Source: Oscillospiraceae bacterium | GTDB lineage: Bacteria > Bacillota > Clostridia > Oscillospirales > CAG-272 | Assembly: GCA_015064685.1 (NCBI GenBank) | Contig: SVRT01000009.1 | Location: 40,434 to 104,433, forward strand | Direction: 5' to 3' | DNA: 64,000 nucleotides | Shown here: in pieces, positions 34,117 to 43,746 of the stretch | How the letters are laid out: each line of letters begins with the position of its first letter | Position numbering within the stretch: the stretch's first letter is position 1 | Notes under the pieces: generated by a model | Database searches by the model: none | What the model was told of the DNA's origin: nothing | The model's input: only the letters and a program-made list of their open reading frames with translations | Position numbers and translations under genes: made by a program

Positions 34117-35481
34117 ATGGATCAGGAAAAATTCACGTTTAATAAAGAAAGATTTAAAAAGGGATTGTATATTTCCCTGATCATAGGAGGCGGACTCGCA
34201 CTGGCAGTATTGTTCTTCTTTATGATCTTCAACGGAAACACTATCGCTGTAACGATCGATAAATTGGTAGTTATTCTCCGTCCCTTTATTGTCGGAGCTA
34301 TCATTGCTTATATTCTGAAGCCGACCTGCAATGCTTACGAAAAGCTTGTTGCCAAGTGGCTGGCAAAAAGCAAGCGTTTGAATGAAAAAAAGCAAGCAAA
34401 ACGAGCAAACCTTATCGCCGTTGTATTTACATACATCACGTGGATCGCAATAATCACCGCTCTATTATGGGTTGCCATTCCCCAGGTCTACCAGAGCGTA
34501 TATAATTTTGTTACCGACCTTACACGCGATATGCCTATGTATATCGATACCGTAACAAAGTTTATTGCGGATTTCAAAAATAGTCATCCCGATCTTGCAC
34601 CTTACGTTGATCAGGCAGGAAGCTCGCTTGAAAAATGGTTCTCTACTGAGCTTGCGCCTAAGATTCCTGAGATTGGCAAAAGCATAGTGCTTGGTGTCGT
34701 TGACTTTGTAAACGTTATGAAGGATATCGTTATCGGTATGGTCGTTTCGGTATTTTTCCTTGCGGGACGCAAGACCTTCGCAAAAAAGACCAAGCTCATT
34801 GTCAACTGTCTGTTCAAAGAAAAGCACGCGAACGCAATTTTCAAGGAAGCAAAGTTTGCTGACAGAATGTTCGGCGGATTCCTTGAGGGTAAGATAATCG
34901 ACTCCACCATCATCGGAATTATTTACTTTATTGCAATCACGCTTATGGACATTCCCTACGCCGCTCTGTTGGCTCTTATCTGCGGTGTTACGAATATCAT
35001 CCCCTTCTTCGGTCCCTTCCTCGGAGCAATCCCGTCCAGCTTTATTATCATTATGTCCGTGGATAACCCTTGGAAGCTGCTTTACTTCCTCATCTTCGTT
35101 TGTGTTATCCAGTTTATTGACGGTAACATCATTGACCCCCACATCGTTGGCGGAAACATTCAGATATCTCCCTTCTGCGTTATTTTCGCAGTGCTTGTGT
35201 TCGGAGGCCTTTGGGGCTTCTGGGGACTGCTTATCGGCGTTCCTACGTTTGCCGTTATTTATGACATAATCAAACAGCTCGTTTACGCAAGATTGTTAAA
35301 AACAGGAAAGAAAGATATTCTCAAAGCTCATCTTGAAGAGTTTGGTAAAAAGAAGAAAAAGACCGCAAGTGCAAATGAAGCACCTATCCTTGATGACACA
35401 GATTCTCCTGAAGCAAAGACAGATTCAACTCCCGATAATAAGGAATCCCAAGAAGCCTCCAAGGAAGAATCACAAAAATAA
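34117..35481 (+). CDS. AI-2E family transporter (PF01594)
   Basis: This 454-residue membrane protein has several transmembrane segments (about 15-45, 55-75, 105-125, 195-220, 265-345 and 350-390). The C-terminal third carries family motifs such as YAALLALICGVTNIIPFFGP and VQFIDGNIIDPHIVGG. A long charged tail (about 410-454) ends the protein. Family members have been linked to export of AI-2 or to Na+/H+ exchange. Which applies here is unknown. GGAGG precedes the ATG. Confidence 0.93.
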   Translation: MDQEKFTFNKERFKKGLYISLIIGGGLALAVLFFFMIFNGNTIAVTIDKLVVILRPFIVGAIIAYILKPTCNAYEKLVAKWLAKSKRLNEKKQAKRANLIAVVFTYITWIAIITALLWVAIPQVYQSVYNFVTDLTRDMPMYIDTVTKFIADFKNSHPDLAPYVDQAGSSLEKWFSTELAPKIPEIGKSIVLGVVDFVNVMKDIVIGMVVSVFFLAGRKTFAKKTKLIVNCLFKEKHANAIFKEAKFADRMFGGFLEGKIIDSTIIGIIYFIAITLMDIPYAALLALICGVTNIIPFFGPFLGAIPSSFIIIMSVDNPWKLLYFLIFVCVIQFIDGNIIDPHIVGGNIQISPFCVIFAVLVFGGLWGFWGLLIGVPTFAVIYDIIKQLVYARLLKTGKKDILKAHLEEFGKKKKKTASANEAPILDDTDSPEAKTDSTPDNKESQEASKEESQK

Positions 35482-35486
35482 TTTCA

Positions 35487-35527
35487 AAAAAAGAATTGCT
35501 TCACCGATCGGTGAAGCAATTCTTTTT
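35487..35527. terminator. Bidirectional terminator
   Basis: AAAAAAAGAATTGCTTCACC pairs with the inverse arm ending in ATTCTTTTTT, between convergent genes. Confidence 0.93.
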
Positions 35528-37116
35528 TATTCATCTGTGAGAGGAAGAAGATCAACCTCTCTTGTAAGTCCGTTTCCTACACGAACAAGGTAAAGCTTTC
35601 TTGCATCGTAATCAGCATAAACGAAATCCGCCGTTGGGGGATCGCCACTCTGGTTAGTTGCGGTAAGTATATAAGGAATGCCCGCAATAGTACCGACGTG
35701 ATCGCCGTGATTGTGACCCGCGATAATATATTCTACCATTCCCGTCTTTCCGCTGAAATCATACTCAACACCGTTATAGGTATACTTTTCGCGGTTATTG
35801 TACGCTGTGCTGATCTTTGCATATTCAAGTGTTCCGCCGTTAAAATTATCGGTAGATCCTGAAACTTGAACCATGTGAGGCATAAGAACTATATGCTCGT
35901 CGTCATTTGCCATCAGTTGCTCGATAAACCAAGCTGCCTGCTCTTTATCGTAATCATTCATAACACCCGCTGAGCGATACCAATCGATTCCACTATCAAA
36001 GACATAGTAGCGTGTATTTTTACCGGTGAAGCTATAGTAGGTCTTGCCATTGTTATCCGGATACCAAGCGCTTGCTATTTCTTCCGGAGTGAGCCAATGC
36101 TCACTCTTACCGTTTGTACCGTTAGTCACAAATTGGTAGTTATAATCGTGGTTTCCAACTACAAGGTGACATGTTCCAAAGAGTTTTGTTGTTGTCTCTC
36201 TTATATATGTGAGTATCGCAATTGCGCTCTCTCGGGAATTCGAGTTGTTAAGCCAGTCTCCTCCGCACACCGCAAATTGAGCATTTGTGCTTTTATAAAG
36301 CTGTGCAAGCTTTTCAAGGCGGGCTTCACGTCCATCCCAAAACGCAGCGTTAAAGTTACAGTTGACATAATGAGGGTCGGTAAAATAAAGATATCCTTCT
36401 CCGTCCGCTTCTTCCTTAAATTTCTCATTATAAGGTCCGGTAAGCTCTTCCACAATATTTCCTCCATGTGCAAATCTCTTTGTGCTCTTTGCCCCGCAAT
36501 ATATGCACGAATAAAAGTAGGTAGCGGGACGAACCATCGTTGCCTGAGTTGCCAGATAATCAACTGTTGTTATCTGTCCCTCGAAAACATGCTTACCTGC
36601 TTCTCCGTACACCTTGTTGCATACTTCACATTTTGCTCTTCCAAGGCAGGTGGCTTGCCCACCCTTATGACCGGGTGCTTCGCCTTCCGTGGCGGAACAG
36701 ACACCGCAGGTTTTCGGCACCGTGCAGGTTGCTTCTATCCAGTTGTGACCAAGCGCATCTCCCTCGGTAGCTGAACACACTTCGCAGGTTTTGGGCGCGG
36801 TGCAGGTCGCATCCACCCAATCGTGTTCAAGTGCGTCGCCCTCGGTAGCCGAACACGCCTTACAGGTTTTGGGCACAGTGCAGGTCGCCTCTACCCAATC
36901 ATGTCCAAGTGCGTCTCCCTCTGTCTCGCCACAGCCTGAGCAGGTTTTCGGCGCGGTACAGGTAGGATCACTGAACTCGTGAGTATGAGTTTGCTCAGTA
37001 GGAGCTTCCATCTCGGAAGCTTTGCTATCTACATCTGCATCGGAAGTGTCACAGCCAACAACAACAAGAACTAAAAGCATAAGCATTATCACAAGGATAA
37101 CTCGAATCTTTTTCAT
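35527..37116 (-). CDS. Surface lipoprotein: Cys-rich repeats plus metallophosphoesterase
   Basis: This 529-residue lipoprotein has a signal peptide ending in the lipobox VVGC. Residues about 43-150 hold four tandem 22- to 23-residue repeats of the type ATCTAPKTCSGCGETEGDALG-HDWVE, each with paired cysteines, then a degenerate fifth repeat and a GQATCLGRAKCEVCN segment. The rest is a calcineurin-like phosphoesterase: LYFTDPHYVN, VCGGDWLNN (GD), VVGNHDYNY, MPHMVQVSG and IIAGHNHGDH. It should sit on the cell surface. The Cys-rich repeats are common on Clostridial surface proteins and may bind metal or form disulfides. A consensus promoter lies upstream. Confidence 0.9.
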   Translation of the reverse strand: MKKIRVILVIMLMLLVLVVVGCDTSDADVDSKASEMEAPTEQTHTHEFSDPTCTAPKTCSGCGETEGDALGHDWVEATCTVPKTCKACSATEGDALEHDWVDATCTAPKTCEVCSATEGDALGHNWIEATCTVPKTCGVCSATEGEAPGHKGGQATCLGRAKCEVCNKVYGEAGKHVFEGQITTVDYLATQATMVRPATYFYSCIYCGAKSTKRFAHGGNIVEELTGPYNEKFKEEADGEGYLYFTDPHYVNCNFNAAFWDGREARLEKLAQLYKSTNAQFAVCGGDWLNNSNSRESAIAILTYIRETTTKLFGTCHLVVGNHDYNYQFVTNGTNGKSEHWLTPEEIASAWYPDNNGKTYYSFTGKNTRYYVFDSGIDWYRSAGVMNDYDKEQAAWFIEQLMANDDEHIVLMPHMVQVSGSTDNFNGGTLEYAKISTAYNNREKYTYNGVEYDFSGKTGMVEYIIAGHNHGDHVGTIAGIPYILTATNQSGDPPTADFVYADYDARKLYLVRVGNGLTREVDLLPLTDE

Positions 37117-37148
37117 TTTTCGCCTCCAATGGTATTTTACACACTTAT

Positions 37149-37177
37149 ATATTACTACAAAATCTATTTTTTGTCAA
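37149..37177 (-). promoter_or_regulatory. Promoter of the repeat lipoprotein gene
   Basis: On the minus strand TTGACA (37172-37177) and TAATAT (37149-37154) are separated by 17 bases. Confidence 0.65.
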
Positions 37178-37205
37178 TTATTTTTTTAATTTTTGAAATT
37201 TAATG

Positions 37206-37234
37206 TTGACAAATACCTCTCGTTGTGATATAAT
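37206..37234 (+). promoter_or_regulatory. Promoter of tRNA-Lys
   Basis: TTGACA (37206-37211) and TATAAT (37229-37234) with a 17-base spacer, 19 bases ahead of the tRNA. Confidence 0.9.
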
Positions 37235-37252
37235 ATTCGGGTAGCAAAAAAT

Positions 37253-37328
37253 GACCCGCTAGCTCAGACGGTAGAGCACTTGACTTTTAATCAAGGGGTC
37301 CGGAGTTCGAGTCTCCGGCGGGTCACCA
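37253..37328 (+). tRNA. tRNA-Lys (anticodon TTT)
   Basis: Acceptor GACCCGC pairs with GCGGGTC. The anticodon stem is CTTGA/TCAAG with loop CTTTTAA, and CCA is encoded. Its 3' third is copied, with one inserted base, in the repeats that follow. Confidence 0.97.
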
Positions 37329-37371
37329 AAAAAGCGGTATGAATGCATCGCATTCATACCGCTTTTTTGAT
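37329..37371 (+). terminator. Terminator of tRNA-Lys
   Basis: GCGGTATGAATG pairs with CATTCATACCGC and is followed by TTTTTT. Degenerate versions recur in each downstream repeat. Confidence 0.9.
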
Positions 37372-37388
37372 TATTTCGTCACTACGCT

Positions 37389-37953
37389 GAACTCCCTCTC
37401 ATTCGCTTGCGAATGAGATTAACGTGCGGTGATTTAGCTCAGCTCCAAATTGCTCCTTGCCGCACGTATGAGTTCAGAGTCTCCGGCGGAACTGCATCGC
37501 ATCCATACCGCTTTTTTGATTATTTCGTTATGACTCGAACTCCCTCTCATTCGCTTGCGAATGAGATTAACGTGCGGTGATTTAGCTCAGCTCCAAATTG
37601 TTCCTTGCCGCACGTATGAGTTCAGAGTCTCCGGCGGGTCACCAAAAATGTGGTATGAATGCATCGCATCCATACCACTTTTTTGATTATTTCGTCACTA
37701 CGCTGAACTCCCTCGCGTTCGCTTGCGAATGCGATTAACGTGCGGTGATTTAGCTCAGCTCCCAATTGTTCCTTGCCGCACGTATGAGTTCAGAGTCTCC
37801 GGCGGAACTGCATCGCATTCATACCGCTTTTTTGATTATTTCATCACAACGCTGAACTCCCTCTCATTCGCTTGCGAATGAGATTAACGTGCGGTGATTT
37901 AGCTCAGCTCCAAATTGTTCCTTGCCGCACGTATGAGTTCAGAGTCTCCGGCG
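37389..37953 (+). repeat. Four tandem tRNA-Lys-derived structured repeats
   Basis: Units begin with GAACTCCCTC at 37389, 37537, 37705 and 37855, giving spacings of 148, 168 and 150 bases. Each unit holds (i) a hairpin CTCATTCG-CTTG-CGAATGAG, (ii) a perfect 8-bp stem ACGTGCGG/CCGCACGT enclosing a loop with TTAGCTCAG, (iii) GAGTTCAGAGTCTCCGGCG, nearly the T arm and acceptor of tRNA-Lys, and (iv) a terminator-like hairpin with a T run, absent from the last copy. No protein-coding signal. They fill the gap between tRNA-Lys and the flavodoxin gene. Confidence 0.85.
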
Positions 37954-37969
37954 TTTCTTTTTTGCCCAA

Positions 37970-38485
37970 CTACAAATTTGATGACTTCAGCAGATCCGCC
38001 AGCTGCGCGATGTTTTCATCAAGTATAGTCGGCAGGGTCATATCGTCCCTCTGCTCCCCGTTCTCCCCTCCTCCGAGGATCTCGGCTCTGACAGCCTTTA
38101 CGATCATTTTGTCAAAGCCCTTGAAGCGCGCGGGGTCAAGACTTCCGCCAAGACAGGTGACTGTCAGGGCACTCTCCGAGAGCGCTTTGGGCAGGACCTT
38201 TTCCGCATACTCCTCCGCGCAATCAATAAATCCGCAGCACATATAGTATGCAACTCGCTTTGTCTGCAGTGCAGCGGCGTTTTCCTTCATATATCTTCTT
38301 GCTGCCTTTGCAGCCTTTGCTCCTCTTATCGGAAAACCTATGACTACGTTGTCAAACTCATTAAGATCGGGAACTGTATTCATATCCGCAACGGTAACAT
38401 TGTGACCGTTGAGTTCCCTTGCAAGCAACTCTGCGCACTCGCGCGTCGTGCCGCCCTTCGTCGTATATATTATTGCAATTTTCAA
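37970..38485 (-). CDS. Flavodoxin-domain protein (HemG/PF12724-like)
   Basis: This 171-residue protein opens with the FMN phosphate loop IIYTTKGGTTRECAE, followed by FDNVVIGFPIRGAKAA and YYMCCGFIDCAEEYAE, as in menaquinone-dependent protoporphyrinogen oxidase-like flavodoxins. The heme connection is uncertain because no heme genes are nearby. The start is TTG 38485 with GGAGAG 6 bases upstream. Confidence 0.87.
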   Translation of the reverse strand: MKIAIIYTTKGGTTRECAELLARELNGHNVTVADMNTVPDLNEFDNVVIGFPIRGAKAAKAARRYMKENAAALQTKRVAYYMCCGFIDCAEEYAEKVLPKALSESALTVTCLGGSLDPARFKGFDKMIVKAVRAEILGGGENGEQRDDMTLPTILDENIAQLADLLKSSNL

Positions 38486-38565
38486 AATATTCTCTCCATT
38501 TTGATTCTTTTTCTTAATTATACAGTTTATTTGTTAATAAATCAAGATTATTTTTGTCTCTTTCG

Positions 38566-38594
38566 TTGAAAATGATCGCCAATTATGATATAAT
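38566..38594 (+). promoter_or_regulatory. Promoter of ligA
   Basis: TTGAAA (38566-38571) and TATAAT (38589-38594) with a 17-base spacer. Confidence 0.75.
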
Positions 38595-38617
38595 ATATGT
38601 GTATTTAAGTTTTTTGA

Positions 38618-40636
<2,019 letters not shown>

Positions 40637-40653
40637 AATGTGCCTATGGCGCA

Positions 40654-41217
40654 TCACTGGATTCCCGTATATTCCACTATTCCATTGTAGATCCCGCGGG
40701 CGAAGAGTCCCGGGTTATCTCGCATAACGGCGGCTTCTCCCGGGTTTGAGATAAACCCTATCTCAACGAGAACTGCGGGCATACTTGTTCTTTTAAGGAC
40801 GTAAAGTCCCGGGCGGACAAACATTCCGCGCTTCGGAAATCCCGTTGCTTCAACGAGGCTATTGACGATGTCCTCACCGAGGTTGAACGCGCGTGAGGGT
40901 CGTGAATAGGCATAAGCCTCGACTCCGCGTGCGCTCGGGTCCGTCGAACCGTTGGTATGTACGCTGATAAAGTAATCCGCGCCCCATGAGTTTGCCTCGT
41001 TTACCCGAGTGCGCAGACTTGATGCGTTTGAGTTACCAAGCACCTCGTCGGGAGTGTTGCGCGAAAGTCTTACGTCCCAATTTCCGCTTTGTCGCAAAAG
41101 TGTGGCAAGGCGACGTCCCACTTCATACGTGACGTCCTGCTCGCGGAGTCCGTTTCCTTCCGCTCCCGTATTTGCTCCCGACGGATTATGTCCCTGATCA
41201 ATATATATTTTTGGCAT
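40654..41217 (-). CDS. N-acetylmuramoyl-L-alanine amidase (Amidase_3)
   Basis: This 187-residue zinc amidase domain cleaves the lactyl-peptide bond of peptidoglycan. Zinc ligands are probably His10 (IYIDQGHNPSG), Glu26 (LREQDVTYEVG) and the His of FISVHTNGS; the catalytic Glu is in PAVLVEIGFISN. No signal peptide and no cell-wall-binding domain are visible, so it could act during sporulation, in the mother cell, or be released on lysis. It is convergent with ligA, 17 bases apart. Confidence 0.94.
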   Translation of the reverse strand: MPKIYIDQGHNPSGANTGAEGNGLREQDVTYEVGRRLATLLRQSGNWDVRLSRNTPDEVLGNSNASSLRTRVNEANSWGADYFISVHTNGSTDPSARGVEAYAYSRPSRAFNLGEDIVNSLVEATGFPKRGMFVRPGLYVLKRTSMPAVLVEIGFISNPGEAAVMRDNPGLFARGIYNGIVEYTGIQ

Positions 41218-41295
41218 AAATAATCCTCCCGTCTTTTTCTACTCCTCATTATATGATGAAACTGCGGAAAGAGTCAAAGGATGAAAGGTATAAAA

Positions 41296-42201
41296 ATGAG
41301 TGAAATGATAAATGAGCTTGATCTCGGTGTTGAGATCTCTCCCGAAAAAAACAAGGTGGTTGGCGGCACGCTTTACCTCGTCGCGACTCCTGTCGGAAAT
41401 CTTGCAGATATATCCGCACGCGCGGTAAAGGTGCTTCGTGAGGTGGATTTTATCGCCGCCGAGGACACCAGAAACACAATGCGCCTACTCTCATATCTCG
41501 GTATTCAGAAGCCTATGGTCTCCTATTTCGAGCACAACAAGCGCACGCACGGCGAGATGATCTGTGAGCGCCTGTGCGCAGGTGAATCCTGCGCGCTCGT
41601 CACCGATGCGGGTACTCCCGCTATCAGTGACCCCGGCGAGGATATAGTGGCGCTATGTGCCGAAAAAGGCATAAGAGTGACGAGCATTCCCGGCGCTTGC
41701 GCCGCGATCCTGGCGCTCACCCTCTCGGGATTACCGACAGGACGCTTCTGCTTTGAGGGCTTCCTTTCCGCTGACAAAAAGGAGAGACGCGAGAGGCTCG
41801 AGAAATTAAAGTGCGACACGCGAACCACGATTTTTCACGAGGCTCCGCATAAATTAAAGGCTACTCTTGCGGATATGTGCGAAATATTCGGTGAAAACCG
41901 CAGAATATCACTCTGCCGCGAGCTTACCAAGCTCAACGAGGATATTATGAGGACGACACTTGACGGTGCGGTCGCTTATTACGAGGAAAACTCACCTAGA
42001 GGAGAGTACGTGCTTGTTGTCGAGGGCTCAGCTGAGGGTACTGAAGTATCAAAAAAGGATGATCTCTGTTCCCTTTCCGTCGAGGATCATGTAGAACACT
42101 ACATAAGCTCCGGGTTAAGCAAAAAGGATGCCATCAAGGCGGTCGCAAAGGATCGCGGTGTGGCAAAGAACGATATTTATATGATGTTTGCTAACGACTG
42201 A
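41296..42201 (+). CDS. rsmI: 16S rRNA 2'-O-ribose C1402 methyltransferase RsmI
   Basis: This 301-residue tetrapyrrole-methylase-fold enzyme methylates C1402 of 16S rRNA with SAM. Motifs are GTLYLVATPVGNLADIS, DFIAAEDTRNT, VTDAGTPAISDPG, SIPGACAAILAL and TIFHEAPHKL. I chose ATG 41296 with AAAGG 7 bases upstream; ATG 41281 in the same frame is also possible and would add five residues. Confidence 0.96.
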   Translation: MSEMINELDLGVEISPEKNKVVGGTLYLVATPVGNLADISARAVKVLREVDFIAAEDTRNTMRLLSYLGIQKPMVSYFEHNKRTHGEMICERLCAGESCALVTDAGTPAISDPGEDIVALCAEKGIRVTSIPGACAAILALTLSGLPTGRFCFEGFLSADKKERRERLEKLKCDTRTTIFHEAPHKLKATLADMCEIFGENRRISLCRELTKLNEDIMRTTLDGAVAYYEENSPRGEYVLVVEGSAEGTEVSKKDDLCSLSVEDHVEHYISSGLSKKDAIKAVAKDRGVAKNDIYMMFAND

Positions 42202-42206
42202 ATTTC

Positions 42207-42231
42207 GGGGAGGATCTTCCTCCCCTTTTTC
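42207..42231 (+). terminator. Terminator of rsmI
   Basis: GGGGAGGA pairs with TCCTCCCC across TCT, followed by TTTTT. Confidence 0.92.
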
Positions 42232-42311
42232 ATCAATTTCAACTAAAAAAAGAGGATTATTTTTGTTGTTTGGGGCAATATAAAAAAAATTAAATTTTTT
42301 TCAAAAAAGTG

Positions 42312-42340
42312 TTGACAAAACAGATCGACTGTGATATAAT
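42312..42340 (+). promoter_or_regulatory. Promoter of tRNA-Thr/tRNA-Tyr
   Basis: TTGACA (42312-42317) and TATAAT (42335-42340) with a 17-base spacer. Confidence 0.9.
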
Positions 42341-42371
42341 ATCATAGTCGGCGCAAGAGCCGAGTAAAAAT

Positions 42372-42446
42372 GCTGGTGTGGCTCAATGGCAGAGCAGCTG
42401 ATTTGTAATCAGCAGGTTGTTGGTTCGACTCCGATCACCAGCTCCA
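42372..42446 (+). tRNA. tRNA-Thr (anticodon TGT)
   Basis: Acceptor GCTGGTG pairs with CACCAGC. The anticodon stem is GCTGA/TCAGC with loop TTTGTAA, and CCA is encoded. Confidence 0.96.
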
Positions 42447-42449
42447 TAT

Positions 42450-42534
42450 GGGGGATTTCCCGAGCGGCCAAAGGGGGCAGACTGTAAATCTGTTGTCACT
42501 GACTTCGGTGGTCCGAATCCACCATCCCCCACCA
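42450..42534 (+). tRNA. tRNA-Tyr (anticodon GTA)
   Basis: Acceptor GGGGGAT pairs with ATCCCCC. The anticodon loop is CTGTAAA. The long variable arm (class II) is typical of bacterial tRNA-Tyr, and CCA is encoded. Confidence 0.96.
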
Positions 42535-42536
42535 AC

Positions 42537-42574
42537 AAAAAGAGAACTTTTGTCTACCAAAAGTTCTCTTTTTG
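42537..42574 (+). terminator. Terminator of the Thr/Tyr tRNA unit
   Basis: AAAAAGAGAACTTTTG pairs with CAAAAGTTCTCTTTTT style arms around TCTAC, followed by TTTG. Confidence 0.9.
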
Positions 42575-42580
42575 TTTATC

Positions 42581-42757
42581 CAAGCCGCAGGCTTGGTATA
42601 TCATCGCCGCGCGAAGTGCGGTGTATATCATCAGCCCCTGCGGGGCTGTATCTCATCACGCGCCAGCGTGTATCTGCCTGCGGTTTGATGATATACCGCA
42701 ACAAGTTGCGGATGATATACAATGCTTCGCATTGATGATATACACGCCTTACGGCGT
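42581..42757. repeat. Array of seven hairpins joined by 10-nt linkers, inverted symmetry
   Basis: Hairpins at 42581-42595, 42607-42621, 42633-42647, 42657-42670, 42697-42710, 42721-42733 and 42744-42757 each have 5- or 6-base arms of different sequence. Linkers on the left are GTATATCATC (42596, 42623) and GTATCTCATC (42648); those on the right are GATGATATAC (42687, 42711, 42734), the exact inverse. The whole can fold into a central stem with paired side hairpins. It is non-coding and fills most of the 42575-42850 gap. Confidence 0.88.
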
Positions 42758-42850
42758 GATTGGGACGCGATATTGCGAAAAGCTCTTGAATTGTTTTGTA
42801 ACATATGATATACTAAAACAAGAAACAAATCTTCTAAAAGGAGAAAAAAT

Positions 42851-43609
42851 ATGGCATTCTTTCAATTTCATTTTTTCAGCGAGGCACTCGGGATGCAATC
42901 CGAGGCTTACGTTATAATTCCGCAGAGGCAGGTGTCGGGGCAGATAGGCATTGAGTCCGAGAGCCGCGGCGAAAAATACAAGTGTCTTTACCTTCTTCAC
43001 GGTCTGAGCGACGATCACACTATTTGGATGCGCCGCACCTCTATCGAGCGTTACGCGTCAAAATACGGCGTCTGCGTTGTTATGCCCTGCGCTCACCGCA
43101 GCTTCTACTGTAACACCTCTTACGGCGCAAAATACTACGATTTCGTGGCGCGTGAGCTTCCCGGTCTTATCTGCGAGTTCTTCAACGTTTCAAATAAGCG
43201 CGAGGACAACTTTATTGCGGGGCTTTCGATGGGCGGCTACGGTGCGCTCAAGATCGCTCTTCGCGAGTGCGACCGTTTCTGTGCCGGTGTTGGTCTTTCG
43301 TCCGTGACTGATCTCAAGGACTCTTGGAAAACCGAGATCATGGAGACTGTTTTTGGCAAGTGTACCCCTGTTCCCGACGAGGACGACCTTTTCTGGCTTG
43401 CAGATGCTAAAGCAAGTGATCAAAACCGTCCGAGGCTCTTTATGGCAGTTGGAACCGAGGACGGGCTATATCCCGAAAACGTACGGTTCAGAGACAAGCT
43501 TGAATCTCTTGGATATGATCTTAAATACGCTGAGGCACCCGGTAATCACAACTGGGAATTCTGGGATGAGCATATTCAGGGCGCGCTTGATTGGATGTTC
43601 AACAATTAA
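42851..43609 (+). CDS. Esterase D-type alpha/beta hydrolase
   Basis: This 252-residue serine esterase resembles bacterial tributyrin esterase/S-formylglutathione hydrolase-like enzymes. The oxyanion region is CLYLLHGLSDDHTIW, the nucleophile elbow GLSMGGYGAL, the Asp lies near VGTEDGLYPENV, and the catalytic His in GNHNWEFWDEH. No signal peptide. AAAGGAG lies before the ATG. Likely substrates are short-chain or acetyl esters, including feruloyl or acetylated sugars. The stop codon lies inside a TTAAGTTTACTTAA palindrome. Confidence 0.92.
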   Translation: MAFFQFHFFSEALGMQSEAYVIIPQRQVSGQIGIESESRGEKYKCLYLLHGLSDDHTIWMRRTSIERYASKYGVCVVMPCAHRSFYCNTSYGAKYYDFVARELPGLICEFFNVSNKREDNFIAGLSMGGYGALKIALRECDRFCAGVGLSSVTDLKDSWKTEIMETVFGKCTPVPDEDDLFWLADAKASDQNRPRLFMAVGTEDGLYPENVRFRDKLESLGYDLKYAEAPGNHNWEFWDEHIQGALDWMFNN

Positions 43610-43619
43610 GTTTACTTAA
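43606..43619. repeat. TTAAG-TTTA-CTTAA palindrome over the esterase stop
   Basis: Identical to the copy at 31715-31728. A half-site (TTTGCTTAATT) follows at 43629-43640. Confidence 0.6.
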
Positions 43620-43665
43620 TTAATTATTATTTGCTTAATTATTATTCGTCAAAATAATCATTCTG

Positions 43666-43679
43666 TTAATTTTACTTAA
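43666..43679. repeat. TTAAT-TTTA-CTTAA near-palindrome
   Basis: One-base variant of the same family, 47 bases after the previous copy, in AT-rich DNA. Confidence 0.5.
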
Positions 43680-43708
43680 CTTATTTGTGTTTATATGTTA
43701 TTAAAACA

Positions 43709-43745
43709 GAAAGAGGAGAGCTTGGTGTTCTCCTCTTTGTTTTTT
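43709..43745. terminator. Bidirectional terminator (esterase and his operon)
   Basis: AAAGAGGAGA pairs with TCTCCTCTTT, followed by GTTTTTTC on the plus strand. Confidence 0.88.
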
Positions 43746-43746
43746 C

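Noticed and set aside
34465..35142. Minus-strand open frame opposite the AI-2E transporter
   Set aside because: It is antisense to a membrane protein gene with clear family motifs; composition reflects the other strand.
42581..42757. CRISPR array
   Set aside because: Repeats are 10 bases with palindromic 'spacers' of about 13-15 bases and inverted orientation in the two halves, and no cas genes are present.
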